Below, piece after piece: positions 47,444 to 57,040 of a DNA stretch of 64,000 nt (its first letter is position 1; each line of letters starts with the position of its first letter). Both the position numbers and the translations under genes were made by a program. The stretch is taken from positions 1,550,001 through 1,614,000 of the forward strand of contig NZ_AP024202.1 in the NCBI RefSeq assembly GCF_021654855.1, in the 5' to 3' direction. The notes beneath the pieces are model-generated. The model was given only the letters and a program-made list of their open reading frames with translations. It did not search any database and was not told the origin of the DNA. This DNA is from Thiomicrorhabdus immobilis. GTDB lineage: Bacteria > Pseudomonadota > Gammaproteobacteria > Thiomicrospirales > Thiomicrospiraceae.

Positions 47444-49786
47444 ATGAAAGCTTTTGGTCTTATTCTAAAAATATTATTGGGTTTAATTACGATCGTCGTG
47501 ATTGCGATAGGTGTGGTGATTGCAACCGTTGATCCGAATGATTATCGTGATGAGATTACCGGCCTGGTCAAAAAAGAAACCGGGCGAGACTTAACCGTCG
47601 AAACCATGAGTTTGTCATTTTTTCCGCATCTATCTATCGATTTAGAATCCGCCTCATTAAGTAATGCACCAGGTTTCAGCGACTCCCCATTTGTTAGCAT
47701 CGATAAAGTTCAAGTGGGTGCAGCGATATTACCGCTACTTAGTCAAAAACTGGAAGTAGACACTCTTACCCTGCATGGTTTGTCCTTGAATTTAGAACGC
47801 AATAAAGATGGCCAAAGCAACTGGGATGATTTAGTCAAAGCCAAAGACGAAAACGATCACCACGAAGATAAAAAAGATGATGAAGAGCACAGCAATCCAA
47901 TGGATAAGCTTGCGGCTTTGAACTTTGGCGGGATTGACATTCAAAACGGTAAAGTCGTTTGGGATGACCAGCAAAGCCAACAAAAAGTGACACTTGAAAA
48001 TCTAGACTTCACCAGTGGTGCGATTACCTTTGGCGAGTTCTTCTCTATCGCGTTATCTGCCGATAGTAGTGTTAGCCAGCCTCAAATCAACAGTAATTTT
48101 GCCATCAACTTAGAAGCCAAACTTGAAAAAGATGGCCAGTATGCCATTCGTAATTTACATGTTAGCAATACGACGTCAGGCCAAGGCATTCCGGTCAAGC
48201 AAGCCACCACTAAAATAGACTTGCCGAGTTTCGCCTTGGAAAACAACACCCTATCCCTTCCGAGCCTCGCTGTCGATTACGACATTATTGGTGGAAAAGA
48301 TTTCCCTTTGGATACCATTAAAGGCCAGTTAACCTTAAGTGAATTTACCGGTAATCTCGACACCCAAGCATTCAAAGCGAATCAAATTGTATTAAATTCC
48401 GACGTAACCGGTGAAACCATTCCAAATGGTAAAGCCACCATTGGTTTGAATACTTCAGCCGATATTGATTTAAAAGCACAAACGGCTAAACTGCCAAAAC
48501 TGACTGTTAAGGTATTAGACTTAACCGCTAACGGTGATGTGCACGCAAGTCAAATCACTGGCGACGCACTGGTCAATGCCAATATCAATATCGCACAAAC
48601 CAACCTAAGAGCCCTGTTAAATCAATTGAAAATCACCCTGCCTGAAATGGCTGATAAATCAAGTTTAACCAAGTTTGCCGCTTCATTTGGTGTTGTCTTT
48701 GCCAGCAAAAACCAAGCGCTTAAAGTCAATGACCTCAAGTTGGCTTTGGACGACAGTTCATTAACCGGTAATGCCGCGGTAAGCCAGTTCAGCACCCCAA
48801 ATATTCGCTATGATTTAACACTAAACCAAATTGATGTGAACCGTTATCTTCCTCCTAAAAAAGAGCAGCCTGCCAACACCCCAGAACCACAAGCCGATGC
48901 CGACGCTAAAATTGAATTGCCGGTTGAATTACTACGTAAGCTGACTATCGACGGCACAATCAAGGTAGGCAAAGCTTCTTTTGACAAGCTAAAACCACAA
49001 AATATTGTGATGACCACCAAAGGCTCTAAAGGCAAGTTACAAGTTAATCCATTAAAAGCCGACATTTTCAAAACACAAGTATTAGTTAATGCTGGTCTAG
49101 ATGTCACAGGCAAAATGCCAAAATACAGCGTTAAAACCAATACCAATAACCTACCAATAGGTGAAGTCTTGCTCGCCTTTGCCGATAGCGACAAACTCTC
49201 TGGTACCGGAACAATGAAGGCTGATATCACCACGGCTGGCGAACGTGTTTCCGAGTTCAAGAAAAACCTGAATGGTACAGCCTACGTTGACTTGAAAGAT
49301 GGCGCCATCAAAGGCTTTAACCTAGCACAATCCATTCGTGAAGCCAAAGCCAAACTCAGCGGAAAAACCCTGCCTAAAACCGATGAAATCCCACAAACCG
49401 ATTTCAGTTCTTTAGTTGCCGATGTCACGATCAAAAACGGTGTGGTAAACACCAATAGGCTGTCAGCTCAAGCTCCTTTCATGCGTGTCAATGGAAGTGG
49501 TACGGTTGACTTACCTAAAGAGACTTTAGACTATTTAGTTAAAACTAAAATCGTTGCCAGCGATAAAGGTCAAGGCAGCGAAGACTTCAAAGACTTGGAT
49601 GGACTGACCATTCCGGTAAAACTAAAAGGTGCTTTAACCAGCCCTGGTATTTCTTTAGATTTAGAGTCATTAATGTCACAAAAGGCTCAAGCGGAAATAG
49701 AGAAGAAAAAAGACGAAGTGGTCAAAGACGTTCAAAAGAATGTCGAAGACAAGTTGAAAGATGTATTTAAAGGCTTCAAGTTCTAA
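47444..49786 (+). CDS. AsmA family protein
   Basis: 780 aa. N-terminal membrane anchor (LGLITIVVIAIGVVIATV), immediately followed by the AsmA signature DPNDYRDEITGLVKKETGRDLTVE, then long beta-strand-rich periplasmic sequence and a C-terminal DUF-type segment NGTAYVDLKDGAIKGFNLAQSIREA. AsmA proteins carry lipids or tune outer-membrane assembly. A charged His/Asp/Lys insertion (DENDHHEDKKDDEEH, about residues 135-149) is unusual and may bind metal. ATG with GGTGGAG upstream. Possibly cooperates with YdbH upstream, with overlapping transport role. Confidence 0.88.
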   Translation: MKAFGLILKILLGLITIVVIAIGVVIATVDPNDYRDEITGLVKKETGRDLTVETMSLSFFPHLSIDLESASLSNAPGFSDSPFVSIDKVQVGAAILPLLSQKLEVDTLTLHGLSLNLERNKDGQSNWDDLVKAKDENDHHEDKKDDEEHSNPMDKLAALNFGGIDIQNGKVVWDDQQSQQKVTLENLDFTSGAITFGEFFSIALSADSSVSQPQINSNFAINLEAKLEKDGQYAIRNLHVSNTTSGQGIPVKQATTKIDLPSFALENNTLSLPSLAVDYDIIGGKDFPLDTIKGQLTLSEFTGNLDTQAFKANQIVLNSDVTGETIPNGKATIGLNTSADIDLKAQTAKLPKLTVKVLDLTANGDVHASQITGDALVNANINIAQTNLRALLNQLKITLPEMADKSSLTKFAASFGVVFASKNQALKVNDLKLALDDSSLTGNAAVSQFSTPNIRYDLTLNQIDVNRYLPPKKEQPANTPEPQADADAKIELPVELLRKLTIDGTIKVGKASFDKLKPQNIVMTTKGSKGKLQVNPLKADIFKTQVLVNAGLDVTGKMPKYSVKTNTNNLPIGEVLLAFADSDKLSGTGTMKADITTAGERVSEFKKNLNGTAYVDLKDGAIKGFNLAQSIREAKAKLSGKTLPKTDEIPQTDFSSLVADVTIKNGVVNTNRLSAQAPFMRVNGSGTVDLPKETLDYLVKTKIVASDKGQGSEDFKDLDGLTIPVKLKGALTSPGISLDLESLMSQKAQAEIEKKKDEVVKDVQKNVEDKLKDVFKGFKF

Positions 49787-49809
49787 ATGCAACGTGGGAG
49801 AGCGAATCC

Positions 49810-52131
49810 ATGGGATTAGTAAAGACACTTGTCAGTAAAAGTTTCGCTCGCCCTTTTATCTATAGCATCATCATAACGAGCCTAACCGCTTGTGGTGGTG
49901 GCGGTGGGAGTACAACACCTGTTATCCCGGAAGATGATGGACCTGTTGTCATTTATGTTGACGATAATCCATTAGTTCCGGTTCAATATGCTCCTTTTGG
50001 AACCTCTACGATAGCGGGAACCTTAGAACAGCAATCGGTTACCAATGCCACTGTGGCTTGGGATGCCGGTTTTAAAGGCCAAGGAATAACAATTGGCGTA
50101 GTTGACTCTGGAGTCAATCCAAACCATATTGAATTTTATGATGATAATGGTATTTCCAGAATCAACTGGACTGATGCCAGAAGCATTGAATACAATCTTG
50201 CTTCAGATACCCTTATCTACACTAACGATTATAGAGATATCGATAATCCAGACTATCATGGAACTCATGTTTCATCTATTGCCTTAGGGCGTGAATATGG
50301 CGTAGCACCCGAAGCAACACTTTTGCCCGTAAATGTGTTTCTAGATAATTCAACGGCCTACAATATCGCTATTTACGAGGCTGTCGACTACATCGCCTCA
50401 AAAGCTCCCATTGTAAATTCCTCTATTAGTGGAATGGTTAACCTATCTACATTAGGTGGAGCCAATAGTGAACTTAACGATTACTTAACCACTTTAACAA
50501 ACAACACTACAGCCCTTGTTGTAGCTGCTGGAAATGAAGGCAATGCTGTTGGTGCTGAACATTTCATTCACTACAATTCAGCGCAAAACCTGGCAATTCA
50601 ACCCGGCATTGAAAACCAAGTTTTATCTGTAATCGCTTTAGACGATAGCGGTAGCCTTGCCAGCTTCTCTAACTATCCTGGTAGCTGTAGTGATGTAACA
50701 GGAACTCCTGACATCGCTTGCGATGGAACTGTGATGTCAGCTATACAAAACAGCTTTATATCGGTTCCAGGCGTGACGATTGAAGCGGCTTATGGTGGCG
50801 ATACGACAAGCACCATTGAGTACAGCGGAACTTCTATGGCCACCCCGATTGTCAGCGGTGGTTTAGCGCTACTGCTTTCTTCTTGGGACCAATTAACCAT
50901 TCAGCAAGCCGTGCAGATTTTAAAAGATACCGCCAATGATACTGGAGCCTATGCCGATGCCTCTTTGTATGGTGTTGGACTTATGGATATCGCAGCGGCT
51001 TTAACCCCAGTTGGCGACCTAAAATCAAGCGCACTAAGCTCAACCACCACTTCTTACACCCTTGGAGAATCTTCTGTCTCAATCCCCGCTTCCCTGAGTG
51101 GTTTAGCCAGTTTAGCAGGACTTAAGAATGTAGCTTTTTTTGATGACTATAGCCGAGAATTTTTAGTCGATATCACTCCCGCGATTCAAATTGAACAAAC
51201 ACCGCTTGACTGGAATGCATTCTGGTCTAACTCTCAACCTTACCAAATAAACCAAATTGAGCTGGGCGACTATCGACTATCAATGAGTTTTGATAACCTT
51301 AAATCGTCTTCCCCTTTGAAAAATTTCAGCTTGCAGAATGACCGATCTCGTTTTGACTATATGCAAAACAGCTCTGATGATTTAATGCAAAGCCAGCTCA
51401 ATCCGTTGATGAACCTTTTCTACTCCAGCAACCAAAAGGAGTTTGGTAATACCTTAGCCATGCAACAAGCTTTGGGTGCAAATTTATCGCTTTTTAGCTC
51501 AATGCAAGAGCAAGATAAAAACTTTGCCAAAGTGGTCAATAATCAAAATGATATTCTGGCGCAAGTACAGACCATCGGTTTAAGTTATCAACCTTCAAAA
51601 AACTGGTCAGTGGCGCTTTCCACACAACTTCGCAAAGAACAAGATGGTTTAATGGGGCTACAAGGTAGCGGAACCTTTTCTTTTGGTGAAAGCAATCTCT
51701 CGCAAATTAATAGTTTAGCGGTTCAATATTCACAAAATGGCACCCGGATATACAGTCAGCTTCAACAAGGTGAACTGCTGAACTCGCAACATGCCGCAGG
51801 CAGTTATATTCAGGTAGATAAGGCACAAATCGGTCAATTCAAAGTCGGAATCATGCATAAAACCTCAGCACAATCAGCTTGGGGTTTGCAAGCCTATAAC
51901 TACAACCCATTGATTGATTCAGAACTGCGTCTTACCGTTCCAACAGGCATGAGTGCTAATGGAGAGATTGAGAGCCAAACATTTAGCTATCAACAAAAAG
52001 GCAGTTTACAACCTGACACAATTGAACTGTTTTATAAAAAAGGCTTGAACAACACGCTTCAGTATCAGTTCAATGCAATCAAATCACCGGAAGATTCCGG
52101 CTTTGGTTTAAGACTCAGCCGAATCTTTTAA
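49810..52131 (+). CDS. Lipoprotein subtilisin-like protease with barrel-like C-terminus (NalP-type autotransporter?)
   Basis: 773 aa. Signal peptide with lipobox TACGGGGGS, the poly-Gly tether common in surface lipoproteins. The S8 domain spans about residues 75-400, with Asp99 (VVDSG), His150 (YHGTHVSS), Asn in VVAAGNEGN and Ser342 (GTSMATP). The remaining 370 residues hold alternating amphipathic strands and end in Phe (GLRLSRIF), as outer-membrane barrels do. This layout resembles NalP/AspA-type autotransporters, which release themselves or other surface proteins. A full barrel has not been verified. Starts 24 bp after the AsmA gene. Confidence 0.83.
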   Translation: MGLVKTLVSKSFARPFIYSIIITSLTACGGGGGSTTPVIPEDDGPVVIYVDDNPLVPVQYAPFGTSTIAGTLEQQSVTNATVAWDAGFKGQGITIGVVDSGVNPNHIEFYDDNGISRINWTDARSIEYNLASDTLIYTNDYRDIDNPDYHGTHVSSIALGREYGVAPEATLLPVNVFLDNSTAYNIAIYEAVDYIASKAPIVNSSISGMVNLSTLGGANSELNDYLTTLTNNTTALVVAAGNEGNAVGAEHFIHYNSAQNLAIQPGIENQVLSVIALDDSGSLASFSNYPGSCSDVTGTPDIACDGTVMSAIQNSFISVPGVTIEAAYGGDTTSTIEYSGTSMATPIVSGGLALLLSSWDQLTIQQAVQILKDTANDTGAYADASLYGVGLMDIAAALTPVGDLKSSALSSTTTSYTLGESSVSIPASLSGLASLAGLKNVAFFDDYSREFLVDITPAIQIEQTPLDWNAFWSNSQPYQINQIELGDYRLSMSFDNLKSSSPLKNFSLQNDRSRFDYMQNSSDDLMQSQLNPLMNLFYSSNQKEFGNTLAMQQALGANLSLFSSMQEQDKNFAKVVNNQNDILAQVQTIGLSYQPSKNWSVALSTQLRKEQDGLMGLQGSGTFSFGESNLSQINSLAVQYSQNGTRIYSQLQQGELLNSQHAAGSYIQVDKAQIGQFKVGIMHKTSAQSAWGLQAYNYNPLIDSELRLTVPTGMSANGEIESQTFSYQQKGSLQPDTIELFYKKGLNNTLQYQFNAIKSPEDSGFGLRLSRIF

Positions 52132-52149
52132 AGATTTACACTGCCAATC

Positions 52150-53370
52150 ATGTCTGACAACACCCCACTAAAAAGAAGTCTTTCACTACCGCAAATGGTT
52201 CTCTATGGTTTGGGAACCACGGTTGGCGCTGGGATTTATGCGCTCGTTGGTGAACTTGCTGGCATCTCAGGTTATCTGGCGCCGATTGCGTTTTTATTTG
52301 CGGCGTTTTTAGCCGGTTTAACCGCTTTTTCCTTTGCCGAATTGTCTTGCCGTTATCCTAGAGCCGCTGGCGCCGCTTTATACACCCAGAATGGTTTTCA
52401 CTCACATAGACTGACGGTTACCATCGGCTTGCTGGTGGTTGTCGCGGGCTTAGTCTCTTCAGCCGCTTTGATAAGCGCTTTTTCAGGTTATTTAAATCAA
52501 ATCACCCCTTTAGACACATCGACCTCTATTATTTTATTGTGTGCATTCCTCACCGCTGTCGCCTCTTATGGAATAACCGAATCGATCATACTCGCTTCAC
52601 TGATAACCGTCGTCGAGGTAGGCGGTTTAGTATGGATCATATACATTAGCCATGGTGCTTTAACAGAGCTACCAGGCCTGGTTGATTTAATGATTCCAGA
52701 GTTGAACTCAACTAGCTTTAACCTGGTTTTCGCTGGTGCTTTGTTGGCCTTTTATGCCTTTATCGGTTTTGAGGATATGGTGGATGTCGCCGAAGAGGTT
52801 AAGGATGTGCAACGCACCTTACCGCTAGCAATTTTGCTTACCTTAGGCATCACCACCCTGCTTTATATGAGCATTATGGTGATAGCACTGCTATCCATTC
52901 CGCCACAAGAATTGGCCAAAAGCGATGCGCCACTCGCCACCCTATTCAGTTTCCATACTGGACAGTCGCCTCATGTCATTTCACTCATCGGCATGTTTGC
53001 GATTATTAACGGCGCATTGATCCAAATCATTATGGCATCTAGAGTCCTTTATGGCTTGAGCTGTCGTCACCAACTTCCCGCCTTACTCAGTTATGTTCAA
53101 CCGCAAACCAAAACGCCTATTGTGGCAACCTTTTTAGTCGGCCTGAACGTGACGATATTGGCATTAATCGGCAATCTATCCTCTTTAGCAGAACTCACCT
53201 CTTTTATTATGTTGATAGTGTTTTCTGTGGTTAATTTAGCCTTATGGCGAATTAAAAAACTTGAACCCAAGGTTGAAAACTGCCTGTGTTTCCCCCGTTG
53301 GATGGCGCTAATGGCATTTTTGGTCAGTTCAGGTTTTGTGATATTAGAAATCAGCAAAGCTCTTTTTTGA
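52150..53370 (+). CDS. APC-family amino acid permease
   Basis: 406 aa with about 11-12 hydrophobic segments. The N-terminal GLGTTVGAGIYALVGELAGISG is the APC substrate-binding unwound helix; AFIGFEDMVDVAEEVKDVQRTLP matches transmembrane segment 6 and the following loop. Substrate not deducible. Starts 18 nt after the protease stop with no clear ribosome-binding site, possibly coupled. A palindrome copy encodes LPGLVD. Confidence 0.9.
   Translation: MSDNTPLKRSLSLPQMVLYGLGTTVGAGIYALVGELAGISGYLAPIAFLFAAFLAGLTAFSFAELSCRYPRAAGAALYTQNGFHSHRLTVTIGLLVVVAGLVSSAALISAFSGYLNQITPLDTSTSIILLCAFLTAVASYGITESIILASLITVVEVGGLVWIIYISHGALTELPGLVDLMIPELNSTSFNLVFAGALLAFYAFIGFEDMVDVAEEVKDVQRTLPLAILLTLGITTLLYMSIMVIALLSIPPQELAKSDAPLATLFSFHTGQSPHVISLIGMFAIINGALIQIIMASRVLYGLSCRHQLPALLSYVQPQTKTPIVATFLVGLNVTILALIGNLSSLAELTSFIMLIVFSVVNLALWRIKKLEPKVENCLCFPRWMALMAFLVSSGFVILEISKALF
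52671..52682. repeat. Iterated palindrome ACCAGGCCTGGT, copy 9 (in permease)
   Basis: Exact copy read as L-P-G-L-V-D. Confidence 0.9.
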
Positions 53371-53483
53371 TGTAATTCAAGCAAATAAACCGAAACAGCC
53401 GAGATGAATTCTATTGAGAAACTTGCGACTTTTTTAGAGCTCTCTACAATAAACACCATAAAAATTATCCGGAAACGCCCCCA

Positions 53484-54248
53484 ATGAAAAATCAAGTTGC
53501 TTTAATTACCGGCGCCTCAACAGGAATAGGCAAAGCCACCGCGCAAAAACTGGCTTTGGAAGGGGTAAAACTGATTCTACTTGCCCGCAGAGAACCCCTG
53601 TTAAAAACCTTGCAAGCAGAATTATCCGAGCTAACGGATTGCCATATTATCGCTTGTGACATCAATGACCACAAAACACTCCTGACTGAATTGAACCAGC
53701 TTCCGGAAAACTTTCGGAACATTGACATCTTAATCAACAACGCGGGTTTGGCTTTGGGGCTGAATCCGGCTCATGAAACCGATTGGTTAGACTGGCAAAC
53801 GATGATTAACACCAACTGCCTTTCTTTGGCCTTTTTGACCCGTCAAATCTTACCAGGCCTGGTAGAACGCAATCATGGCCATATTATCAACATTGGTTCT
53901 ATTGCCGGCAGTTACGCTTATAAAGGCGCCAATGTGTACGGCGCAACCAAGGCGTTTGTCGAACAGTTTTCAAGCAATTTACGTTCGGATTTATTAGGTA
54001 CGGCGATTAGGGTGACCAACCTAGAACCTGGCATGTTGAATGAGAGTGAATTCTCTTTGGTGCGTTTTAAAGGTGATGAAAGCCGAGCCGACGATGTTTA
54101 TGCCGGGTTAACCCCTCTCAATGCGGAAGACGTCGCCGAAACCATTCGCTGGATTTTAACCCAGCCAGCCCATGTTAATATTAACCGCATAGAAATCATG
54201 CCCGTACATCAAGCTTTAGCGGGCCCGACCACAATCAAAAACCTTTAA
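53484..54248 (+). CDS. Short-chain dehydrogenase/reductase
   Basis: 254 aa classical SDR. Cofactor site TGASTGIGKATAQKLA (residues 8-23), NNAG motif (ILINNAGLALG), catalytic Ser in INIGSIAGSYAY, YxxxK in VYGATKAFVEQFS, and LEPGMLNESEFSLVRF. Similar to the YdfG/serine-3-dehydrogenase branch, for which malonic semialdehyde or hydroxy-acid substrates are known; the actual substrate here is open. A palindrome copy encodes LPGLVE. Confidence 0.92.
   Translation: MKNQVALITGASTGIGKATAQKLALEGVKLILLARREPLLKTLQAELSELTDCHIIACDINDHKTLLTELNQLPENFRNIDILINNAGLALGLNPAHETDWLDWQTMINTNCLSLAFLTRQILPGLVERNHGHIINIGSIAGSYAYKGANVYGATKAFVEQFSSNLRSDLLGTAIRVTNLEPGMLNESEFSLVRFKGDESRADDVYAGLTPLNAEDVAETIRWILTQPAHVNINRIEIMPVHQALAGPTTIKNL
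53852..53863. repeat. Iterated palindrome ACCAGGCCTGGT, copy 10 (in SDR)
   Basis: Exact copy with extended symmetry TACCAGGCCTGGTA. Read as L-P-G-L-V-E. Confidence 0.9.
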
Positions 54249-54305
54249 TTAATTACATTATCAATCGAAAGGTTATTTATTAGGCTATTCTGATATACTT
54301 GTCAA

Positions 54306-54830
54306 ATGATTCGATACCTTAAACTCAAAATGCACAAAATTGGCCGAGCCACCAAGCGCTCGGTTTTTTTGAACAAGTATTTTCCCAAATTCAATGACCG
54401 CATCTATTGGGCTGGCGATAGGTTTTCATTTGCGCGTGCGGGCTTTATCGGTTCATTTAGCATGATGCTACCCATTCCATTTCAAATGGTATTAGGATCC
54501 GTTTTAGCCTACTATTTTAGAGCCAACATTCCACTGGCGACTGCCTTGGCCTGGATTACCAATCCATTAACCATGTGGCCAATCTGGTATGGTGGTTATG
54601 TGTTCGGTACTTGGATTTTAGGAACTCCCGATCTTTTTGAAGCCTCGGCACACATCACGATCGGTTCACAACTTTGGTTTGATGAAATCTTTCCGCTTAT
54701 CTGGAAACCGTTTTATATCGGTAATATGCTTTTGGGCACCATTATCGGTAGTTTCATGTATATCTCTATCGCCCATTTCCACTGGGCAAGTATTATTGGC
54801 CTGCTACGTCGACCTTTTATCAAAAACTAG
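54306..54830 (+). CDS. DUF2062 membrane protein
   Basis: 174 aa, basic N-terminus then at least two membrane segments. FARAGFIGSFSMMLPIPFQMVLGSVLAYYFRANIPLATALAWITNPLT is the DUF2062 core. Function unknown; the family is widespread in proteobacteria. Weak ribosome-binding context. Transcribed in the same direction as its neighbours. Confidence 0.85.
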   Translation: MIRYLKLKMHKIGRATKRSVFLNKYFPKFNDRIYWAGDRFSFARAGFIGSFSMMLPIPFQMVLGSVLAYYFRANIPLATALAWITNPLTMWPIWYGGYVFGTWILGTPDLFEASAHITIGSQLWFDEIFPLIWKPFYIGNMLLGTIIGSFMYISIAHFHWASIIGLLRRPFIKN

Positions 54831-54879
54831 GCTAAGCGGCTCAATTGCTATTGGCTCACAGGCAATCCAAGCAAAAGCC

Positions 54880-54891
54880 ACCAGGCCTGGT
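54880..54891. repeat. Iterated palindrome ACCAGGCCTGGT, copy 11 (intergenic)
   Basis: Exact copy 50 bp past the DUF2062 stop, in the gap before proS. Confidence 0.9.
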
Positions 54892-55026
54892 AATAGCAAA
54901 TTCAATCAAAACCCCCTTTACTTAAAACAGATTACAGCAATCACCTTATTTTCAAAACTCAAACCACTTTAGCGTGCTAAAATACGCGCAAATTAATGCA
55001 TCCAAAATTCAAGGTAATATCCAATC

Positions 55027-56742
55027 ATGAGAACCTCAAATTTACTTATCTCAACCACACGTGAAACCCCTTCTGATGCGGTTGTCATCAGTCACCAATT
55101 AATGTTAAGAGCCGGTATTATCCGTCCTTTAGCGGGTGGCTTATATAACTGGTTGCCATTAGGGGTACGTGTTTTAAGAAAAGTAGAAGCCATTATTCGT
55201 GAAGAGATGAACCGTTCCGGCGCACAAGAAGTCTTAATGCCAGTGGTTCAGCCAATGGAATTATGGGAAGAATCAGGCCGTGCGCAAGATTATGGCCCAG
55301 AACTGTTACGTTTCAAAGACCGTCACCAACGCGATTTTGCCTTAGGCCCAACCCATGAAGAAATCATTACCGATTTAGTGCGTAAAGAGATTCGTAGCTA
55401 TAAACAGCTACCTGCCAACTTCTTTCAAATTCAGACCAAATTCCGTGATGAAATCCGTCCGCGTTTCGGGGTAATGCGTTCTCGTGAATTCATCATGAAA
55501 GACGCCTACTCTTTCCATATGGATCGTGAGAGTTTGCAACAAACTTACGATGAAATGTTTGACGCTTATAACCGTATTTTCACACGTTTAGGTTTGGATT
55601 TCCGTCCTGTTCAAGCAGACACCGGTTCAATCGGTGGTGATGGTTCACATGAGTTCCACGTTTTGGCGGAATCAGGTGAAGATGATATCGCTTTTTCAAC
55701 CGCTTCAGATTTTGCGGCCAACGTGGAGTTAGCCGAAGCGGTTGCACCAAAAGGCGAACGTGCAGCAGCAACCGAAGCGTTGACTGAGGTAGCCACACCA
55801 AACAAACACAGCATTGAAGAAGTGTGCGATTTCTTGCAACTTAAGAAAAAGAAAATCGTTAAAACCTTATTGGTTAAGGGTGCTGATGAAAAACATCCTG
55901 TAGTGGCTTTGGTTGTGCGTGGTGACCATGAACTCAATGAAATCAAAGCGGAAAAATTGGATTTAGTTGCCGAACCGTTTGAAATGGCCAGCGACGAAGA
56001 GATTCTTGCCGCGGCCGGTTGTAATGCTGGCTCAATTGGCCCAGTGGGTTTAAACATTCCGGTGATTGTAGACCGCACTGCGGCTCACATGAGCGACTTT
56101 GTGTGTGGTGCCAATAAAGATGGTTTCCATGTCACTGGCGCAAACTGGGATCGCGATGCGACAGCGACATTAGTGGCCGACATCCGTAATGTGGTAAAAG
56201 GTGATCCAAGCCCTTGCGGTAACGGAAAAATCGAAATCCGTCGCGGTATCGAAGTGGGCCATATCTTCCAACTAGGAAATAAATACTCGACTGCCTTAAA
56301 CGCCACCGTGCAGAACGAAAATAGCCGTTCGCAAATACTTGAGATGGGTTGCTACGGAATTGGGGTAACACGTGTGGTCGCGGCCGCAATCGAGCAGAAC
56401 TTTGATGACAAAGGGATTATCTGGCCAGAGTCCATCACCCCTTTCCAGGTGTGTATTGTGCCAATGCAAATGCACAAGTCACCACGCGTTAAAGAAGCGG
56501 CTGAAGCGATGTATCAAGAGTTGACCGCAAAAGGTATTGAAGTACTGTTTGATGACCGTTCTGAGCGCCCTGGTGTAATGTTCTCTGATATGGATTTGAT
56601 CGGTATACCACACCGTATCGTTATCGGTGAACGTGGTTTGGATAACGGTCAAATCGAATATAAATATCGTCGTGATGAACAGGCTCAAGACGTCGCTACG
56701 GAAGGTTTTATGGACTTCTTAATGGCCAAACTGGAAAAGTAG
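55027..56742 (+). CDS. proS: Prolyl-tRNA synthetase
   Basis: 571 aa bacterial-type ProRS that charges tRNA with proline. Class II motifs: [20 protein letters not shown] (motif 1 region), [38 protein letters not shown] (motif 2), and [18 protein letters not shown] (motif 3). The YbaK-like editing domain is present between motifs 2 and 3 (about residues 225-405), so Ala-tRNA editing is likely retained. C-terminal anticodon domain [17 protein letters not shown] upstream of the ATG; followed by a terminator. Confidence 0.98.
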   Translation: MRTSNLLISTTRETPSDAVVISHQLMLRAGIIRPLAGGLYNWLPLGVRVLRKVEAIIREEMNRSGAQEVLMPVVQPMELWEESGRAQDYGPELLRFKDRHQRDFALGPTHEEIITDLVRKEIRSYKQLPANFFQIQTKFRDEIRPRFGVMRSREFIMKDAYSFHMDRESLQQTYDEMFDAYNRIFTRLGLDFRPVQADTGSIGGDGSHEFHVLAESGEDDIAFSTASDFAANVELAEAVAPKGERAAATEALTEVATPNKHSIEEVCDFLQLKKKKIVKTLLVKGADEKHPVVALVVRGDHELNEIKAEKLDLVAEPFEMASDEEILAAAGCNAGSIGPVGLNIPVIVDRTAAHMSDFVCGANKDGFHVTGANWDRDATATLVADIRNVVKGDPSPCGNGKIEIRRGIEVGHIFQLGNKYSTALNATVQNENSRSQILEMGCYGIGVTRVVAAAIEQNFDDKGIIWPESITPFQVCIVPMQMHKSPRVKEAAEAMYQELTAKGIEVLFDDRSERPGVMFSDMDLIGIPHRIVIGERGLDNGQIEYKYRRDEQAQDVATEGFMDFLMAKLEK

Positions 56743-56764
56743 TTCACCCTATAGTCTAGCCATC

Positions 56765-56803
56765 AAAAAAGCGCTACGGTTTTATTACCCTAGCGCTTTT
56801 TTT
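56765..56803 (+). terminator. Rho-independent terminator after proS
   Basis: GCGCTA / TAGCGC stem with 14-nt loop, flanked by six A and seven T residues. Confidence 0.85.
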
Positions 56804-57040
56804 GTATATGCAACATTTAAGCTAGCCGCAATAGTTTTCTACACCGCGCCCTCACTGAAACTCTAATCAAACTGGCATCGACAACTAGCGATGGCCGCCA
56901 AACGCATTCATTATTCAAAATCAAAAAAAATGCCGATTTTGTATGCTAACCGTTCATACCAATTTACTTATTGAACCGACTGATTTATCCTTGAGATTAA
57001 CGGATAAAACACTGTTTTCGATTATAAAGGAATTTGTTTT

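Noticed and set aside
47559-47569. CCGGCCTGGT in the AsmA gene as another palindrome copy
   Set aside because: Breaks the left arm of the palindrome; chance similarity at this level is likely.
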